From positions 124,001 to 188,000 of the forward strand of contig NZ_VCBA01000005.1 in the NCBI RefSeq assembly GCF_007995245.1: DNA of 64,000 nucleotides, written 5' to 3'. A program made the position numbers and the translations under genes. Positions 8,898-18,822 of the stretch are shown here, in pieces (within the stretch, counting starts at the first letter, position 1; every line of letters begins with the position of its first letter). This DNA is from Tateyamaria sp. syn59 (GTDB taxonomy: Bacteria > Pseudomonadota > Alphaproteobacteria > Rhodobacterales > Rhodobacteraceae). The notes below the pieces were generated by a model. The model worked only from the letters and a program-made list of their open reading frames with translations, was not told where the DNA came from and did not search any database.

Positions 8898-9953
8898 ATG
8901 ACTGACCTTTTGACCGAATACCAAGCGCTTGTGGACAAGGGCGACTTGCGGCCCGACCCTGCGCAACTGGCCGTCCTGCCCGAGTTTGAACGCATCCGTG
9001 CAGCCCTTGCCGCGCCTGTGAAAAAAGGGCTGTTCCGCAAGGCGCCCGAACCGCCCAAGGGGCTGTATCTGTGGGGCGGTGTGGGGCGCGGAAAGTCGAT
9101 GCTCATGGACTTTTTCGCATCACGCCTCGACGTGCCGGCGCGTCGGGTTCACTTCCATGCCTTCATGCAGGAAATTCATGCGGCCATGCACGCCGCCCGC
9201 CAACGCGGCGTGGATGATGCCATCGCGCCTGTGGCGGCCGACGTCGCCGCTTCGGTCCGCCTGTTGGCCTTTGACGAGATGCAGATCACGGACATCACCG
9301 ACGCGATGATCGTCGGACGGTTGTTCGAGGCTCTTTTTGCCGCCGGTGTTGTGGTCGTGACGACATCCAATCGCGTGCCGGATGACCTGTACAAGGACGG
9401 GCTGAACCGTCAACTGTTTGTCCCATTCATCGACCTTTTGAAAGACAAGATGGTCGTCTGGGAATTGGCCTCGCCCACCGACTACCGGCAGGACCGACTG
9501 TCTGGCAGCCCGGTCTACTTCTCCCCGCTCGGCGCAACGGCACGGGCCGAGATGGACGCGATCTGGGCCGATCTGTCGGGAGGGCAGGCTGAGGCGCTTG
9601 ACCTGGCGATCAAGGGGCGCACCGTGACCATCCCGCAATTCCGCAACGGCATCGGGCGCAGCAGCTTTTTCGATCTATGCGCCAAACCGCTGGGGCCCGG
9701 CGACTACCTTGCCATCGCCGAGGCTTGCAGAGTGCTGATGATCGACGACATACCGTGCTTGGGCCGCAGCAATTTCAACGAGGCCAAGCGCTTCGTCACC
9801 CTGATCGACGCGCTTTACGAGGCCCATGTTCGGTTGATCTGTTCTGCCGCCGACACACCCGAAATGCTGTATCTTGAGGGCGAAGGCACGTTCGAATTCG
9901 AACGCACCGCCTCGCGCCTGCGCGAAATGCAAAGTGCGGAGTGGGCGAGCTAG
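8898..9953 (+). CDS. zapE: cell division protein ZapE (AFG1-like ATPase)
   Basis: ZapE is an AAA-like P-loop ATPase of the AFG1 family. In E. coli it acts at the Z-ring, and its relatives handle membrane proteins. The protein is 351 residues from the ATG at 8898. It has Walker A GGVGRGKS (residues 60-67), Walker B LLAFDEMQ at about 121-128 with the following TDITDAM, and the sensor segment VVVTTSNRVPDDLY. The family's C-terminal FEFERTASRLREMQS is complete. The ATG chosen gives the conserved family N-terminus. The stop codon shares the CTAG at 9950-9953 with the convergent gene. Confidence 0.93.
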   Translation: MTDLLTEYQALVDKGDLRPDPAQLAVLPEFERIRAALAAPVKKGLFRKAPEPPKGLYLWGGVGRGKSMLMDFFASRLDVPARRVHFHAFMQEIHAAMHAARQRGVDDAIAPVAADVAASVRLLAFDEMQITDITDAMIVGRLFEALFAAGVVVVTTSNRVPDDLYKDGLNRQLFVPFIDLLKDKMVVWELASPTDYRQDRLSGSPVYFSPLGATARAEMDAIWADLSGGQAEALDLAIKGRTVTIPQFRNGIGRSSFFDLCAKPLGPGDYLAIAEACRVLMIDDIPCLGRSNFNEAKRFVTLIDALYEAHVRLICSAADTPEMLYLEGEGTFEFERTASRLREMQSAEWAS

Positions 9954-10510
9954 CTTTGAGATTGCCGGACCAGGGCCACCAACAGCGCATCTGTGTCCAG
10001 CCGACCTGCCGCAGTTGTCAACTGGTGCGGCAATGGGAACTCACCGCGCGCGGCAGCCGTGTTCAAAAGCGCGTCGATATAGGCGTTTGATTGCCCTTCG
10101 GTCAGGGCCTGCACCAACAGGGCCTGTAAACGATCGCCCGGCTGCGGCGTGTATCCAAATCCGATCAACACCGCCGAGGTCAGGCTGCGCAAATCGGTAT
10201 GCCGCGCATCGGTGTCGGTCAGCCGAATGGGCTGGCGCAACTGACGGCTGACCGCCTCGGAAGCCGTCACGGACTGGAGATCCAAAAGAGACGCGTCGGC
10301 GCGCGTCACCGCCACTTCGGCGTCGGATACAACCTCCGCACCTTGCGCGGTAGCGACGGGTTCTGTCGGCGGCGTCATGGATCCCGGCTGCAGCAGGATC
10401 AAGACAATCGTGACCACGAGAAACGCTGACGCCACCAAAAGCAGCTTGATGTTGGATGATGCGTCCGCTGCGTGCGACGCCACATCCGCCGCCTCTTTCC
10501 GCCTGAACAT
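9950..10510 (-). CDS. single-pass membrane protein of unknown function
   Basis: I do not recognise this 186-residue protein. It has a short charged cytoplasmic N-terminus (MFRRKEAADVA), one transmembrane helix at about residues 22-42, and a soluble, probably periplasmic remainder rich in Ala, Leu and Gln. The C-terminal half (GFGYTPQPGDRLQALLVQALTEGQSNAYIDALL) looks like helical repeats. Codon usage resembles that of its neighbours. It ends on the shared CTAG with zapE. It follows folC on the same strand after 133 bases. Confidence 0.7.
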   Translation of the reverse strand: MFRRKEAADVASHAADASSNIKLLLVASAFLVVTIVLILLQPGSMTPPTEPVATAQGAEVVSDAEVAVTRADASLLDLQSVTASEAVSRQLRQPIRLTDTDARHTDLRSLTSAVLIGFGYTPQPGDRLQALLVQALTEGQSNAYIDALLNTAAARGEFPLPHQLTTAAGRLDTDALLVALVRQSQS

Positions 10511-10597
10511 ACTGCTTCCCCAAAAGCGCGCCCGTCATGGTTGATCCACGTTCAGGCCAAAATACGTTCTAGATGTAGCAAATTGGCCGCAAACTGG

Positions 10598-10626
10598 TCA
10601 ACATGATGTGGCTGATCCCATGTTGA
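10598..10626 (-). terminator. hairpin downstream of folC
   Basis: TCAACATG (10598-10605) and CATGTTGA (10619-10626) are a perfect 8-bp inverted repeat around a 13-base loop, about 18 bases past the folC stop. There is no clear T-run on the minus strand, so it may be a weak terminator or an mRNA-end hairpin. Confidence 0.35.
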
Positions 10627-10643
10627 GGCCCCAACGGCTGTGC

Positions 10644-11915
10644 TCACCCGTTTTCGCGCAGAATGGCCCCAGCGAGGTAAAGTGAGCCACAGATCAAGAC
10701 CCGCGCATGTGGTTCTCTGGCCAGAATTGCGGCCAGCGCGGCCTGTGCATCCTTTGCTTCAAATGCCGTCATGCCAACATCCCGCGCCGCCTGCGCCGTT
10801 TCATCGGCGGGCAATGTGTTCTTCTCGCCCGGAATAGACAGCGCGGTCAGGCTGTCCACATGCACCGAAAGCGGGCGTAAGTACCCGCGCGCGTCCTTTG
10901 TGTTCAACATGCCGCAGATCAGATGTGTCGGCCGCTTCGGCAGGCTACGCAAAACGCTTGCAAGGGCGGCACCCGCAGCAGGATTGTGCCCGCCGTCCAG
11001 CCACAGCTCAGCGTCGCCCGCCTGATCCACCAGCGGCCCAGTGCGCAACCGCTGCATCCGCGCGGGCCATTGCGCTTGAGTGACAGCCGCTTCACAGGCC
11101 GTCTCATCGCAGCCCAAGTGGCGCAGCGCGGCAAGGGCGATGCCCGCGTTCTGGATCTGGTGATCGCCGGGCAGAACCGGGCGGGGCAGGTCCAGCAAAC
11201 CGGCCTCATCCTGATAGACCATGCCGTCCCGTTCGGGACCCGCATGCCAATGTTGACCGTAGGCCAGAATGGGCGCGCCAAGCTGCGTCGCCCTAGCCTC
11301 GATCACGTCAAGCCCGTCATCCTCCTGCGGCCCGACAATGACCGGCACACCCCGCTTGATGATCCCCGCTTTTTCGCCCGCGATCTTGGCCAGCGTGTTG
11401 CCCAGGAAGGCTTCGTGATCCATGGACACCGGCGTAATGATGGTCAGCTCGGGCCGGTCGATCACGTTGGTCGCATCAAGCCTGCCGCCCAGACCGACCT
11501 CAAGCAGCGTGTAGTCTGCGGGCGTCCGGGCAAACGCCAGGAGCGCCGCACAGGTCGTGATCTCGAAATAGGTGATGTCAGCGCCGTCGTTGGCGGCGTA
11601 GCATTCGTCCAGATAGGCCGTCAGATCGGGTTCAGAGATTAACTCCCCTGCCAGCAGGATTCGCTCGTGAAACCGCGCCAGATGGGGCGAGGTATAGGCG
11701 TGCACTCGGTGGCCAGCCGCCTCCAGCCCAGCGCGGATCATCGCTTGCGTCGACCCTTTGCCATTGGTGCCCGCAATGTGGATCACCGGCGGCAGGTCAT
11801 TCTGCGGATTGCCCAGCGCCTCAAGCAGCCGCCACACCCGGTCCAGCGTCAGGTCGATGATCTTGGGGTGCAGCGCCATCATCCGCTCGAGGATGGCGTC
11901 GGAACCGGTGCTCAT
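10644..11915 (-). CDS. folC: bifunctional dihydrofolate synthase/folylpolyglutamate synthase
   Basis: FolC adds glutamate to dihydropteroate and then extends the polyglutamate tail of folates in the cytoplasm. The 423-residue protein is full length. It has the ATP-binding loop GTNGKGS (residues 49-55), the family segment [14 protein letters not shown], the [12 protein letters not shown] motif and the [22 protein letters not shown] motif. The C-terminal ligase domain has LWLDGGHNP. Its ATG overlaps the accD stop by four bases (ATGA), so accD and folC are coupled. This pairing is common in alphaproteobacteria. Confidence 0.95.
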   Translation of the reverse strand: MSTGSDAILERMMALHPKIIDLTLDRVWRLLEALGNPQNDLPPVIHIAGTNGKGSTQAMIRAGLEAAGHRVHAYTSPHLARFHERILLAGELISEPDLTAYLDECYAANDGADITYFEITTCAALLAFARTPADYTLLEVGLGGRLDATNVIDRPELTIITPVSMDHEAFLGNTLAKIAGEKAGIIKRGVPVIVGPQEDDGLDVIEARATQLGAPILAYGQHWHAGPERDGMVYQDEAGLLDLPRPVLPGDHQIQNAGIALAALRHLGCDETACEAAVTQAQWPARMQRLRTGPLVDQAGDAELWLDGGHNPAAGAALASVLRSLPKRPTHLICGMLNTKDARGYLRPLSVHVDSLTALSIPGEKNTLPADETAQAARDVGMTAFEAKDAQAALAAILAREPHARVLICGSLYLAGAILRENG

Positions 11916-12841
11916 TCCTTGGGGGCGTCCTCGGTCACGGGCTCTTCGGTCGGGATGGGCGCAGGGGCGGGCAGGTCGCCTTTGACCGCAGGGGGTTCGC
12001 CCATCAGCATCCGCGTGATGGTGATCAACTCATCCCGCATCTCGGTCCGTTTGGTCACACGGTCGAGCATCCCGTGATCCAGCAGATATTCGGCCCGCTG
12101 GAACCCTTCGGGCAGCTTTTCGCGAATGGTCTGTTCGATCACACGCGGCCCGGCAAAGCAGATCAGCGCATTGGGTTCGGCGATGTGCACGTCACCCAGC
12201 ATGGCATAGGACGCGGTCACCCCGCCCGTCGTCGGGTGGGTCAGGACGACGATGTAGGGCAGACCCGCCTCTTTCAGCATCTGCACGGCAACGGTGGTCC
12301 GTGGCATCTGCATCAGGCTCAGGATACCCTCCTGCATCCGCGCGCCACCGGCGGCAGAGAACAGGATCAGCGGGCGCTTCAGCTTCACCGCTTCTTCGGC
12401 GGCGGCGATGATGGCGTTGCCGACATACATGCCCATGGACCCGCCCATGAAGGAAAAATCCTGCGCGCAGGCAACAACTGGTGTGCGGCCCATCTCACCC
12501 CGCGCGACGAGCATCGCCTCGGTCTCACCCGTGGCCTTCTGGGCGGCCTTCATCCGGTCGGGATACTTCTTCTGGTCGCGGAAATTCAGCGGATCGGCCA
12601 AGGGTGCTGGCACCTCGACCTCGGTAAAGATGCCGCCGTCGAACAACGACGTGAACCGGTCGCGGGGCGTGATCGCCATGTGGTGGCCGCAATTGGTGCA
12701 GACGTTCAGATTGTCCGCCAATTCGCGGTGAAACAGCATGGTGCCGCACTCATCACACTTGGTCCACAGATTGTCCGGGGTCTCGCGCCGCGAAAAGATC
12801 GAGTTGATCCGGGGCCGGACGTAGTTGGTGATCCAGTTCAT
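11912..12841 (-). CDS. accD: acetyl-CoA carboxylase carboxyltransferase subunit beta
   Basis: AccD is the beta subunit of the carboxyltransferase that moves the carboxyl group from biotin to acetyl-CoA, giving malonyl-CoA for fatty-acid synthesis. It pairs with AccA, encoded elsewhere. The N-terminal zinc ribbon has Cys29, Cys32, Cys48 and Cys51. The crotonase-fold core includes [18 protein letters not shown] and the [19 protein letters not shown] segment. After about residue 280 there is a Pro/Glu-rich tail, a common alphaproteobacterial extension. It is followed by folC with a 4-base overlap. Confidence 0.96.
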   Translation of the reverse strand: MNWITNYVRPRINSIFSRRETPDNLWTKCDECGTMLFHRELADNLNVCTNCGHHMAITPRDRFTSLFDGGIFTEVEVPAPLADPLNFRDQKKYPDRMKAAQKATGETEAMLVARGEMGRTPVVACAQDFSFMGGSMGMYVGNAIIAAAEEAVKLKRPLILFSAAGGARMQEGILSLMQMPRTTVAVQMLKEAGLPYIVVLTHPTTGGVTASYAMLGDVHIAEPNALICFAGPRVIEQTIREKLPEGFQRAEYLLDHGMLDRVTKRTEMRDELITITRMLMGEPPAVKGDLPAPAPIPTEEPVTEDAPKE

Positions 12842-12898
12842 AAGGGCTTCCTGCTGCCGTTCTGTGTTTCAGTTAATCCGGGGCCGCGGCAAATGCAA

Positions 12899-13807
12899 TC
12901 AAGCGCGGATGGCAAGGCGTGCGGCGAGCCAGCTGACCAGCATGAACCCAAAGTCGACAGGCAGCCACGCTGCCATCGCCGCTTCGTCCGCCATACCGAA
13001 GGGCAGGACATAGAGCGCAAGGCCCGACATCTCGTCCGGCGTGGCGGTCAGCACCATGACTGAGATGTTGTTGGCAAAGTGCACGGCCATCGCCGGGCCA
13101 AGCGTACCAGACCGCGCGGTCAGGTCTGCCATCAGGATGCCAAACATAGTGGCCCACAGCGCGATGGTCAGCGCGTTGCTGCCCGCGCTGTCAGGCAGGT
13201 AGTGCCCTGCCCCAAACAGCGCCGCAGGGGCAATCATCCAGATCAGCGGCGACCGGAAGCGCGCCGCCAATTGCTGCTGCAGATACCCGCGAAAGACGAT
13301 CTCTTCCGCCCCGATCTGCACCAGAACCGCCACCACCGCGATCGGCAGAAGCAGAAGCCAGCGGCCCGGCGACATGTTCAGGGTCAGCGTCCCCTCGCCT
13401 ATATCGTAGGGGGGCAGCAGCCACAGCGCGATGGTCAGCAGCACCAACATGAACAGCACTGCGCCGAACTGGCGCACGGCCAACCCGATGGGTCCGATCA
13501 GGGTCGCCGGACCGCGCTTGTGCACCATGACGACAACCATAGACGCGGCCACAGCCAGAAGGCCAAGCTGAAACAGCAGCAACAACATGCCACCTGCGGT
13601 CCGGCCTGTCTGGGCGTCCCGTACGATTGTACTGGCCGTCTGAGGCTCAAGCACGCCAAGGATCGTGCCAATGACCAGATTGCTGAGCACCAGAAAGAAA
13701 CCGGCGACCAGCACGATACCCAAAGCCAAACGCCACAACTGCGCCCGATCCCGTGCAGGCTCTATGAAGTGCGCGTGCGGGCGGTAGTCAAAGCTTAGAA
13801 CACCCAT
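12899..13807 (-). CDS. CPBP-family intramembrane metalloprotease
   Basis: This 302-residue polytopic protein carries all CPBP (CAAX protease and bacteriocin-processing) signatures: EE at 168-169 followed by Arg173 (EEIVFRGYLQQ), FGAGH with His202, and HFANN with His243 and Asn247. About eight transmembrane segments are predicted. Bacterial family members process prenylated or small peptides or act in membrane-protein quality control; the substrate here is unknown. Its ATG overlaps the stop of the large ABC-type gene (TGATG), so the two are translationally coupled and probably functionally linked. Confidence 0.88.
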   Translation of the reverse strand: MGVLSFDYRPHAHFIEPARDRAQLWRLALGIVLVAGFFLVLSNLVIGTILGVLEPQTASTIVRDAQTGRTAGGMLLLLFQLGLLAVAASMVVVMVHKRGPATLIGPIGLAVRQFGAVLFMLVLLTIALWLLPPYDIGEGTLTLNMSPGRWLLLLPIAVVAVLVQIGAEEIVFRGYLQQQLAARFRSPLIWMIAPAALFGAGHYLPDSAGSNALTIALWATMFGILMADLTARSGTLGPAMAVHFANNISVMVLTATPDEMSGLALYVLPFGMADEAAMAAWLPVDFGFMLVSWLAARLAIRA

Positions 13808-16800
13808 CAGCGATCCAACGGCGGCGGTGGCGGCCCCTCGTCCTCGGGGATCTGGACATTGGCCTGCCGCAGCAACTCGGCTACCCCGGTCAGGTGACCG
13901 GCCACCGTGTTCAACAGGCTGCGCAAGACGGTTGCATCCTCCTCAAGCACGGCCCGGAATTCGGTGGCACCGATCCGCAGAAAGGTCACGTCGGTCAGCG
14001 CGGTCAGATGCAGCTGCCGGGGTTCGTTCAGAATGATGGCCAGATCGCCAATCAGTCGGCCTGGTTCCACCACGGACACGTGCCGGTCCTCCCCGTTTTC
14101 CCCATCGTAGGTCAGCACCGCGCTACCCTTGACGCACAGATAGGCAGCATCCGGCTTTTCATCCATGGAAAAAATGCGCTGCCCCGGCTCGGCGGTGTAC
14201 CATTGCGCGGCAAAGGCCAATAGGCGCTGGTTGCGGCTGGTCACGCCCGAAAACAGCTCGGCCCGAGAGATCACGCGTAACTTGCGGCTCAGATCGTCGG
14301 CTTCCTCTTCATCCTCGTCATGCGCCTGAACGCCATCAATCCGCCCGTCCTTGATCTCGACAAACATGTCGTAGGCGTCGGGGTTGTTGAAATTCTCTTC
14401 CAGGAAAATCAGCGTGGACTCGGGCAGAAGTTCGCGCAGCGCCTCTCGGGTCTTGCGCCTCTGCTCGTTCCCGTGGCTGGCCAAAGCACGGTCCAGGACA
14501 AGGATATCCGGACGTTTGATCCCGGCACGCGAGAACGCGGCACGCTCGTGGAAGATCGTCGGAAGGTTCGTGCCGCCCAGACCCGTGCGTATGTCAAACA
14601 CAGTCTCGGCCACCTGCCTGCGCAAGTCATGACTGTTCAGCACATCGGCAACCAGATCCTCGATCACCTCTTCCTTGGCCCCGGCGAACATGGAAATCCG
14701 ACCATAGAGCAGGTTTTCGACCAACGTCAGGCGCGGCAGATACGTGTCAGGCGCAATAGGGATAAAGAACCCCTGCGTCTGCTCGCGCAGCGCTGCACCG
14801 CTTGTCTTGCGGATCTGCACGATCTCATTCTTGAAACTTTCGGGGAACGCCGGGCCGATCTGTTCAGCGGTAAAGGCAAATGGCACCGTCAACAGCAGCG
14901 CAAACTCATCATCGGTCAGCGCGATATCACCACGGTCGCGTCGGCGCGAGGAGATGTCGACCAGCTGCTCATACATCTCTTCGTCAATGTTGAGGGCGGT
15001 GAACAGCGGATGGCTGGTGCCATCGCGGCCAAAGGTCTGGTGCAATGTCTCGATCAAGGTTTGTGAGATGGCGATGCCCTGTTCGGCCAGCCCATGCTCA
15101 AAGACAAGGTTGATGAACCGCTCGTCGCGCGCCAGCCCCTGTTGCGAGATGTCGCGTAACGGCGCGGCAAACAGAAGGTTACCGCCCAGCGGTACGGCCG
15201 GATTGAATTCCTCCGGGTCAAAGCGATAGACGGCGTCTTCCAGCCCCTCTTCCCGCAGGCGTTCCGCTACTGTGGGTCGCAAGTCCACGATGGATTTTGC
15301 GAGATCGGGGTGCTGATTGGGGTCCATGCGACTGACCAGCATCCGCCGGAACATGAACTCATCAATGCCCATCGCCTCGACCAGCGCGAACCACCACGCC
15401 CGCACCTCATCTTCGGTCCCCAGACCGGCTAGGGCAGGATCCACCCATTCATCGTCGATCCGGTCAAGGCTGTTGCCCGACCGCAGCGCCTCTGTGATGA
15501 ACCGGTCCTTGCGGCCCTGACCCCATGGCACCGTGTTGGGCCGGGTCATCAGCGGCATCAGCAGGTTGGTCCCCAGTGTGCCGTCAAAAAGGTATGGGCG
15601 TGACTGAGCATAGCCGATGCGGGCCGACACGACCTCTTGGTGCAGCTCTGACAGGTCGTGCCCGGCCACCGTGATGGCCCCGCGCGTGGGCAAAACTTCA
15701 CGCACCAGCAACTCCGCCAGCGCGGTGCGCTCGGTCTGGTTCTTGGCCTGAATGGCGACACGCGCACCCGCAGGAATAGTCAGGTTGATGCGTTCCAGAA
15801 CAGGCGTGTTTTCGGCGTTGCGCACGGTCACGTCATCCAGAACGATATCGCCCTGCAGATGCGGGATCACCTCCGGCTCGCCCTCGAACAGGGTCTCGTC
15901 GATCATGTCGCGTGGGGCAAAGCGTTCGGTCACAATCTCCCATCGCAGCGACATATCCTGCGTCTGGTTGTAGTAGGTCAGCAACTCCTTCCAGGGGCTC
16001 GAAAGATCCTTGTACGCCGCAATGGCCGCCACGAGCGCGCCGACCGTGATCTCACCCCGAATGGCCAGCACACCCCCAACTGAATAGAAAAAGAACGGCG
16101 TGAGCTGCGTGATGAAGTTGTTGAGAAACTTCATAAAGAACTTTTTCTGGTAGATCTGAAACCGCACCTCAAACAGTCGGCTTAGCCGGTTCGTGAACTG
16201 CGCCAAACGGTAGCGCAGCCCCCCATTGGTGCGCAGGTCGGAAATGCCGGCTGCACTTTCGCCAATCTCGGATGAAAAGGCGCGGATCTCGCGGATGCGC
16301 TCCTTGTTCAGCAGGTTGATCTGGCGCTGCAGCATTGGAATGATCCACGCCTGCAGAGGGATCAGCGCGATACCTGCCAACCCAAACCACACCGATTGCA
16401 GGAACAAGAACACCACGATGATCAGCATCTGGCCCGCCTGAAACACGGGCTGGGCCACCATATCACCCATCAGCCCGCCCATCGGCTCGGCTTCGGATGT
16501 CACCATGCTGACCAGCTCACCTTGGCTGGTCGAGCGGAAATAGCTGCGCGGGAACCGCAGCATGCGACTGATCAACTGGAAGCGGAAGCGGCGCAAGAGC
16601 CGCTCGGCCGTAACGCCCTTCATCGTGTTCAGGCGCATCTTCAGCAGGCCATGGGCCAGCACAGCGCCCAGATAACCAAAGCACAACGCCAGCAGGAACT
16701 GGATCTGGCTCAGATCGAAACCGAGCACGTTGACCACGTTGTCCGTCGCCCCGATGGCGTCGTTGATGATCCGCTTGGGCAGCTCCAAGGTCGCAAACAG

Positions 16801-16890
16801 GAAGGGGAACGTGACAATCGTCAGCCCCAGCAACAACAACTGATCACGCTTGGAATGCTTCCAGATGAAAGCAAAGATGGTGGAATCCAT
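13807..16890 (-). CDS. ABC-exporter-like protein with degenerate ATPase and C-terminal cNMP-binding domain
   Basis: This 1027-residue protein starts at ATG 16890. Residues 1-330 form an ABC-exporter type-I transmembrane domain with about six helices. A nucleotide-binding domain starts at about 348 (GDIVLDDVTVRNAENTPVLERI), but Walker A is replaced by QAKNQTERTA (381-390), with no Gly-Lys-Ser/Thr. The Q-loop survives (GYAQSRPYLFDGT, 426-438). A Glu/Asp-rich insertion of about 280 residues follows (440-720). The signature region reads GLGGTNLPTIFHERAAF (770-786) instead of LSGGQ. Walker B is ILVLD followed by Arg801 in place of the catalytic Glu. Residues 880-1000 are a cyclic-nucleotide-binding-like domain (GQRIFSMDEKPDAAYLCVKG). 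Transport by its own ATP hydrolysis looks impossible. It is coupled to the CPBP protease gene. Confidence 0.85.
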   Translation of the reverse strand: MDSTIFAFIWKHSKRDQLLLLGLTIVTFPFLFATLELPKRIINDAIGATDNVVNVLGFDLSQIQFLLALCFGYLGAVLAHGLLKMRLNTMKGVTAERLLRRFRFQLISRMLRFPRSYFRSTSQGELVSMVTSEAEPMGGLMGDMVAQPVFQAGQMLIIVVFLFLQSVWFGLAGIALIPLQAWIIPMLQRQINLLNKERIREIRAFSSEIGESAAGISDLRTNGGLRYRLAQFTNRLSRLFEVRFQIYQKKFFMKFLNNFITQLTPFFFYSVGGVLAIRGEITVGALVAAIAAYKDLSSPWKELLTYYNQTQDMSLRWEIVTERFAPRDMIDETLFEGEPEVIPHLQGDIVLDDVTVRNAENTPVLERINLTIPAGARVAIQAKNQTERTALAELLVREVLPTRGAITVAGHDLSELHQEVVSARIGYAQSRPYLFDGTLGTNLLMPLMTRPNTVPWGQGRKDRFITEALRSGNSLDRIDDEWVDPALAGLGTEDEVRAWWFALVEAMGIDEFMFRRMLVSRMDPNQHPDLAKSIVDLRPTVAERLREEGLEDAVYRFDPEEFNPAVPLGGNLLFAAPLRDISQQGLARDERFINLVFEHGLAEQGIAISQTLIETLHQTFGRDGTSHPLFTALNIDEEMYEQLVDISSRRRDRGDIALTDDEFALLLTVPFAFTAEQIGPAFPESFKNEIVQIRKTSGAALREQTQGFFIPIAPDTYLPRLTLVENLLYGRISMFAGAKEEVIEDLVADVLNSHDLRRQVAETVFDIRTGLGGTNLPTIFHERAAFSRAGIKRPDILVLDRALASHGNEQRRKTREALRELLPESTLIFLEENFNNPDAYDMFVEIKDGRIDGVQAHDEDEEEADDLSRKLRVISRAELFSGVTSRNQRLLAFAAQWYTAEPGQRIFSMDEKPDAAYLCVKGSAVLTYDGENGEDRHVSVVEPGRLIGDLAIILNEPRQLHLTALTDVTFLRIGATEFRAVLEEDATVLRSLLNTVAGHLTGVAELLRQANVQIPEDEGPPPPPLDR

Positions 16891-17058
16891 GGCACGTCCT
16901 GATGGATGGCACCCCATCAAAAACGGTCGACAAAACAACCCGGTGCAATCCGTCCGCAAAACCTAGTGCCCGGCCTGTCCTATTACAACCGCGAGCGCTT
17001 GCAGCGGCCCGGACCAAAAGCTATTGCAGTCCAGACGCTTTTTCGGGGGAGACGCCAG

Positions 17059-18822
17059 ATGCTCAAAGGCAAGTTCGACAAGTCCAAGCTACCCAGCCGC
17101 CATGTGACCGAAGGGCCCGCGCGCGCGCCGCACCGGTCCTACTATTACGCCATGGGCATGACGGAGGAGGAAATTCACCAGCCCCTCGTCGGTGTTGCCA
17201 CCTGCTGGAACGAAGCGGCACCCTGCAACATCGCCCTGAACCGCCAGGCGCAGTCCGTGAAGATGGGCGTAAAGGCCGCCAGCGGCACCCCGCGCGAATT
17301 CACCACGATCACCGTGACCGACGGCATCGCCATGGGACACGAGGGGATGCGCTCGTCTCTGGCCAGCCGCGAAGCCATCGCCGACACGGTCGAACTGACC
17401 ATGCGCGGCCATTGCTATGACGCCATCGTGGGTCTGGCCGGTTGCGATAAATCCCTGCCGGGCATGATGATGGCGATGATCCGTCTAAACGTGCCGTCCG
17501 TCTTCCTTTATGGCGGGTCGATCCTTCCGGGTCGCGCGCCCGTCGGCGCCAAGGTGCCCGAAGCCTACGCCAACCGCGACCTGACCGTGCAGGACATGTT
17601 CGAAGCCGTCGGCCAGCAGCAAAGCGGTGCAATGTCCGAGGCGGAACTCGACATCCTTGAACGCGTCGCCTGCCCTTCCGCCGGTGCATGCGGTGGCCAG
17701 TTCACCGCCAACACCATGGCCTGCGTGTCCGAGGCCATCGGCCTCGCGCTTCCCAACTCCGCCGGTGCCCCAGCCCCCTACGAGAGCCGCGACCAATACG
17801 CCGAAGCGTCTGGCTCTGCGGTCATGAACCTGATCGAAAAGAACATCCGCGCCCGCGACATCTGCACCCGCGAAGCGTTCGAAAACGCCGCGCGCGTCGT
17901 CGCCTGCACCGGTGGATCCACCAACGCGGGCCTGCACCTGCCCGCCATGGCCCATGAGGCTGGCATCGACTTCTACCTCGATGACGTGTGCGAAATCTTC
18001 CGCGACACGCCATACTTCGTCGACCTGAAACCGGGCGGCCAATACGTCGCCAAGGACATGTACGAAGCGGGCGGCACTTACGTCGTGATGAAGGAGTTGC
18101 GCAAAGCGGGCCTTATCCACGAGGACTGCATCACCGCCACCGGCAACACCATCGGCGAAGAGCTGGACAAGATCACGCTCGAAGCCGACGGGCGCGTCAT
18201 CTACCCCATCGAAACGCCCATCACCAAGACCGGCGGTGTCGTGGGTCTGAAGGGCAATGTCGCCCCCGAAGGTGCCATCGTGAAGGTCGCGGGCATGGAC
18301 GCCCAGCACCAGATCTTCACTGGCCCCGCGCGCGTGTTCGAATGCGAGCAGGATGCTTTTGAGTCTGTCCAGAACCGCACCTACGAAGAAGGCGACGTGT
18401 TCGTCATCCGCAACGAAGGGCCCTCGGGCGGCCCCGGTATGCGTGAAATGCTGGCGACCACGGCGGCCCTGTCCGGTCAGGGCATGGGCAAGAAGGTGGC
18501 GCTGATCACCGATGGCCGCTTCTCGGGCGCGACACGCGGCTTCTGCATCGGCCATGTCGGCCCCGAGGCGGCCCATGGCGGCCCCATTGCTCTGCTGAAA
18601 GATGGCGACGTGATCACGATCAACGCCATCGAGGGCACGATCAACGTCGACCTGACCGACGAGGAACTGGCAGAGCGCAAAGCCAACTGGTCCGGCCCGC
18701 GCGAAAACATCTACGCCTCGGGCGCGCTTTGGAAGTATGCGCAGCTTGTGGGCGAGACATACAAAGGTGCGGTCACACATCCCGGGGCAAAAGCAGAGCG
18801 ACATGAGTACTGGGACCTCTAA
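17059..18822 (+). CDS. ilvD: dihydroxy-acid dehydratase
   Basis: IlvD dehydrates 2,3-dihydroxy-isovalerate and 2,3-dihydroxy-3-methylvalerate to 2-oxo acids in valine, isoleucine and pantothenate synthesis. The 587-residue protein has the probable Fe-S ligands Cys56 (APCN), Cys129 (AGCDKSLPG) and Cys212 (SAGACGG). It also has the family's [12 protein letters not shown] and [18 protein letters not shown] segments. The ATG at 17059 is preceded by GGGGGAG at 17045-17051. The open frame extends to 16906 with sequence unlike the family. It is divergent from the ABC-type gene, and its 3' end overlaps the lipoprotein gene by 20 bases. Confidence 0.93.
   Translation: MLKGKFDKSKLPSRHVTEGPARAPHRSYYYAMGMTEEEIHQPLVGVATCWNEAAPCNIALNRQAQSVKMGVKAASGTPREFTTITVTDGIAMGHEGMRSSLASREAIADTVELTMRGHCYDAIVGLAGCDKSLPGMMMAMIRLNVPSVFLYGGSILPGRAPVGAKVPEAYANRDLTVQDMFEAVGQQQSGAMSEAELDILERVACPSAGACGGQFTANTMACVSEAIGLALPNSAGAPAPYESRDQYAEASGSAVMNLIEKNIRARDICTREAFENAARVVACTGGSTNAGLHLPAMAHEAGIDFYLDDVCEIFRDTPYFVDLKPGGQYVAKDMYEAGGTYVVMKELRKAGLIHEDCITATGNTIGEELDKITLEADGRVIYPIETPITKTGGVVGLKGNVAPEGAIVKVAGMDAQHQIFTGPARVFECEQDAFESVQNRTYEEGDVFVIRNEGPSGGPGMREMLATTAALSGQGMGKKVALITDGRFSGATRGFCIGHVGPEAAHGGPIALLKDGDVITINAIEGTINVDLTDEELAERKANWSGPRENIYASGALWKYAQLVGETYKGAVTHPGAKAERHEYWDL

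Noticed and set aside
16900-16919. TGATGG/CCATCA inverted repeat near the start of the ABC-type gene
   Set aside because: Only six base pairs with an 8-base loop overlapping the ribosome-binding region; too weak to call an operator.
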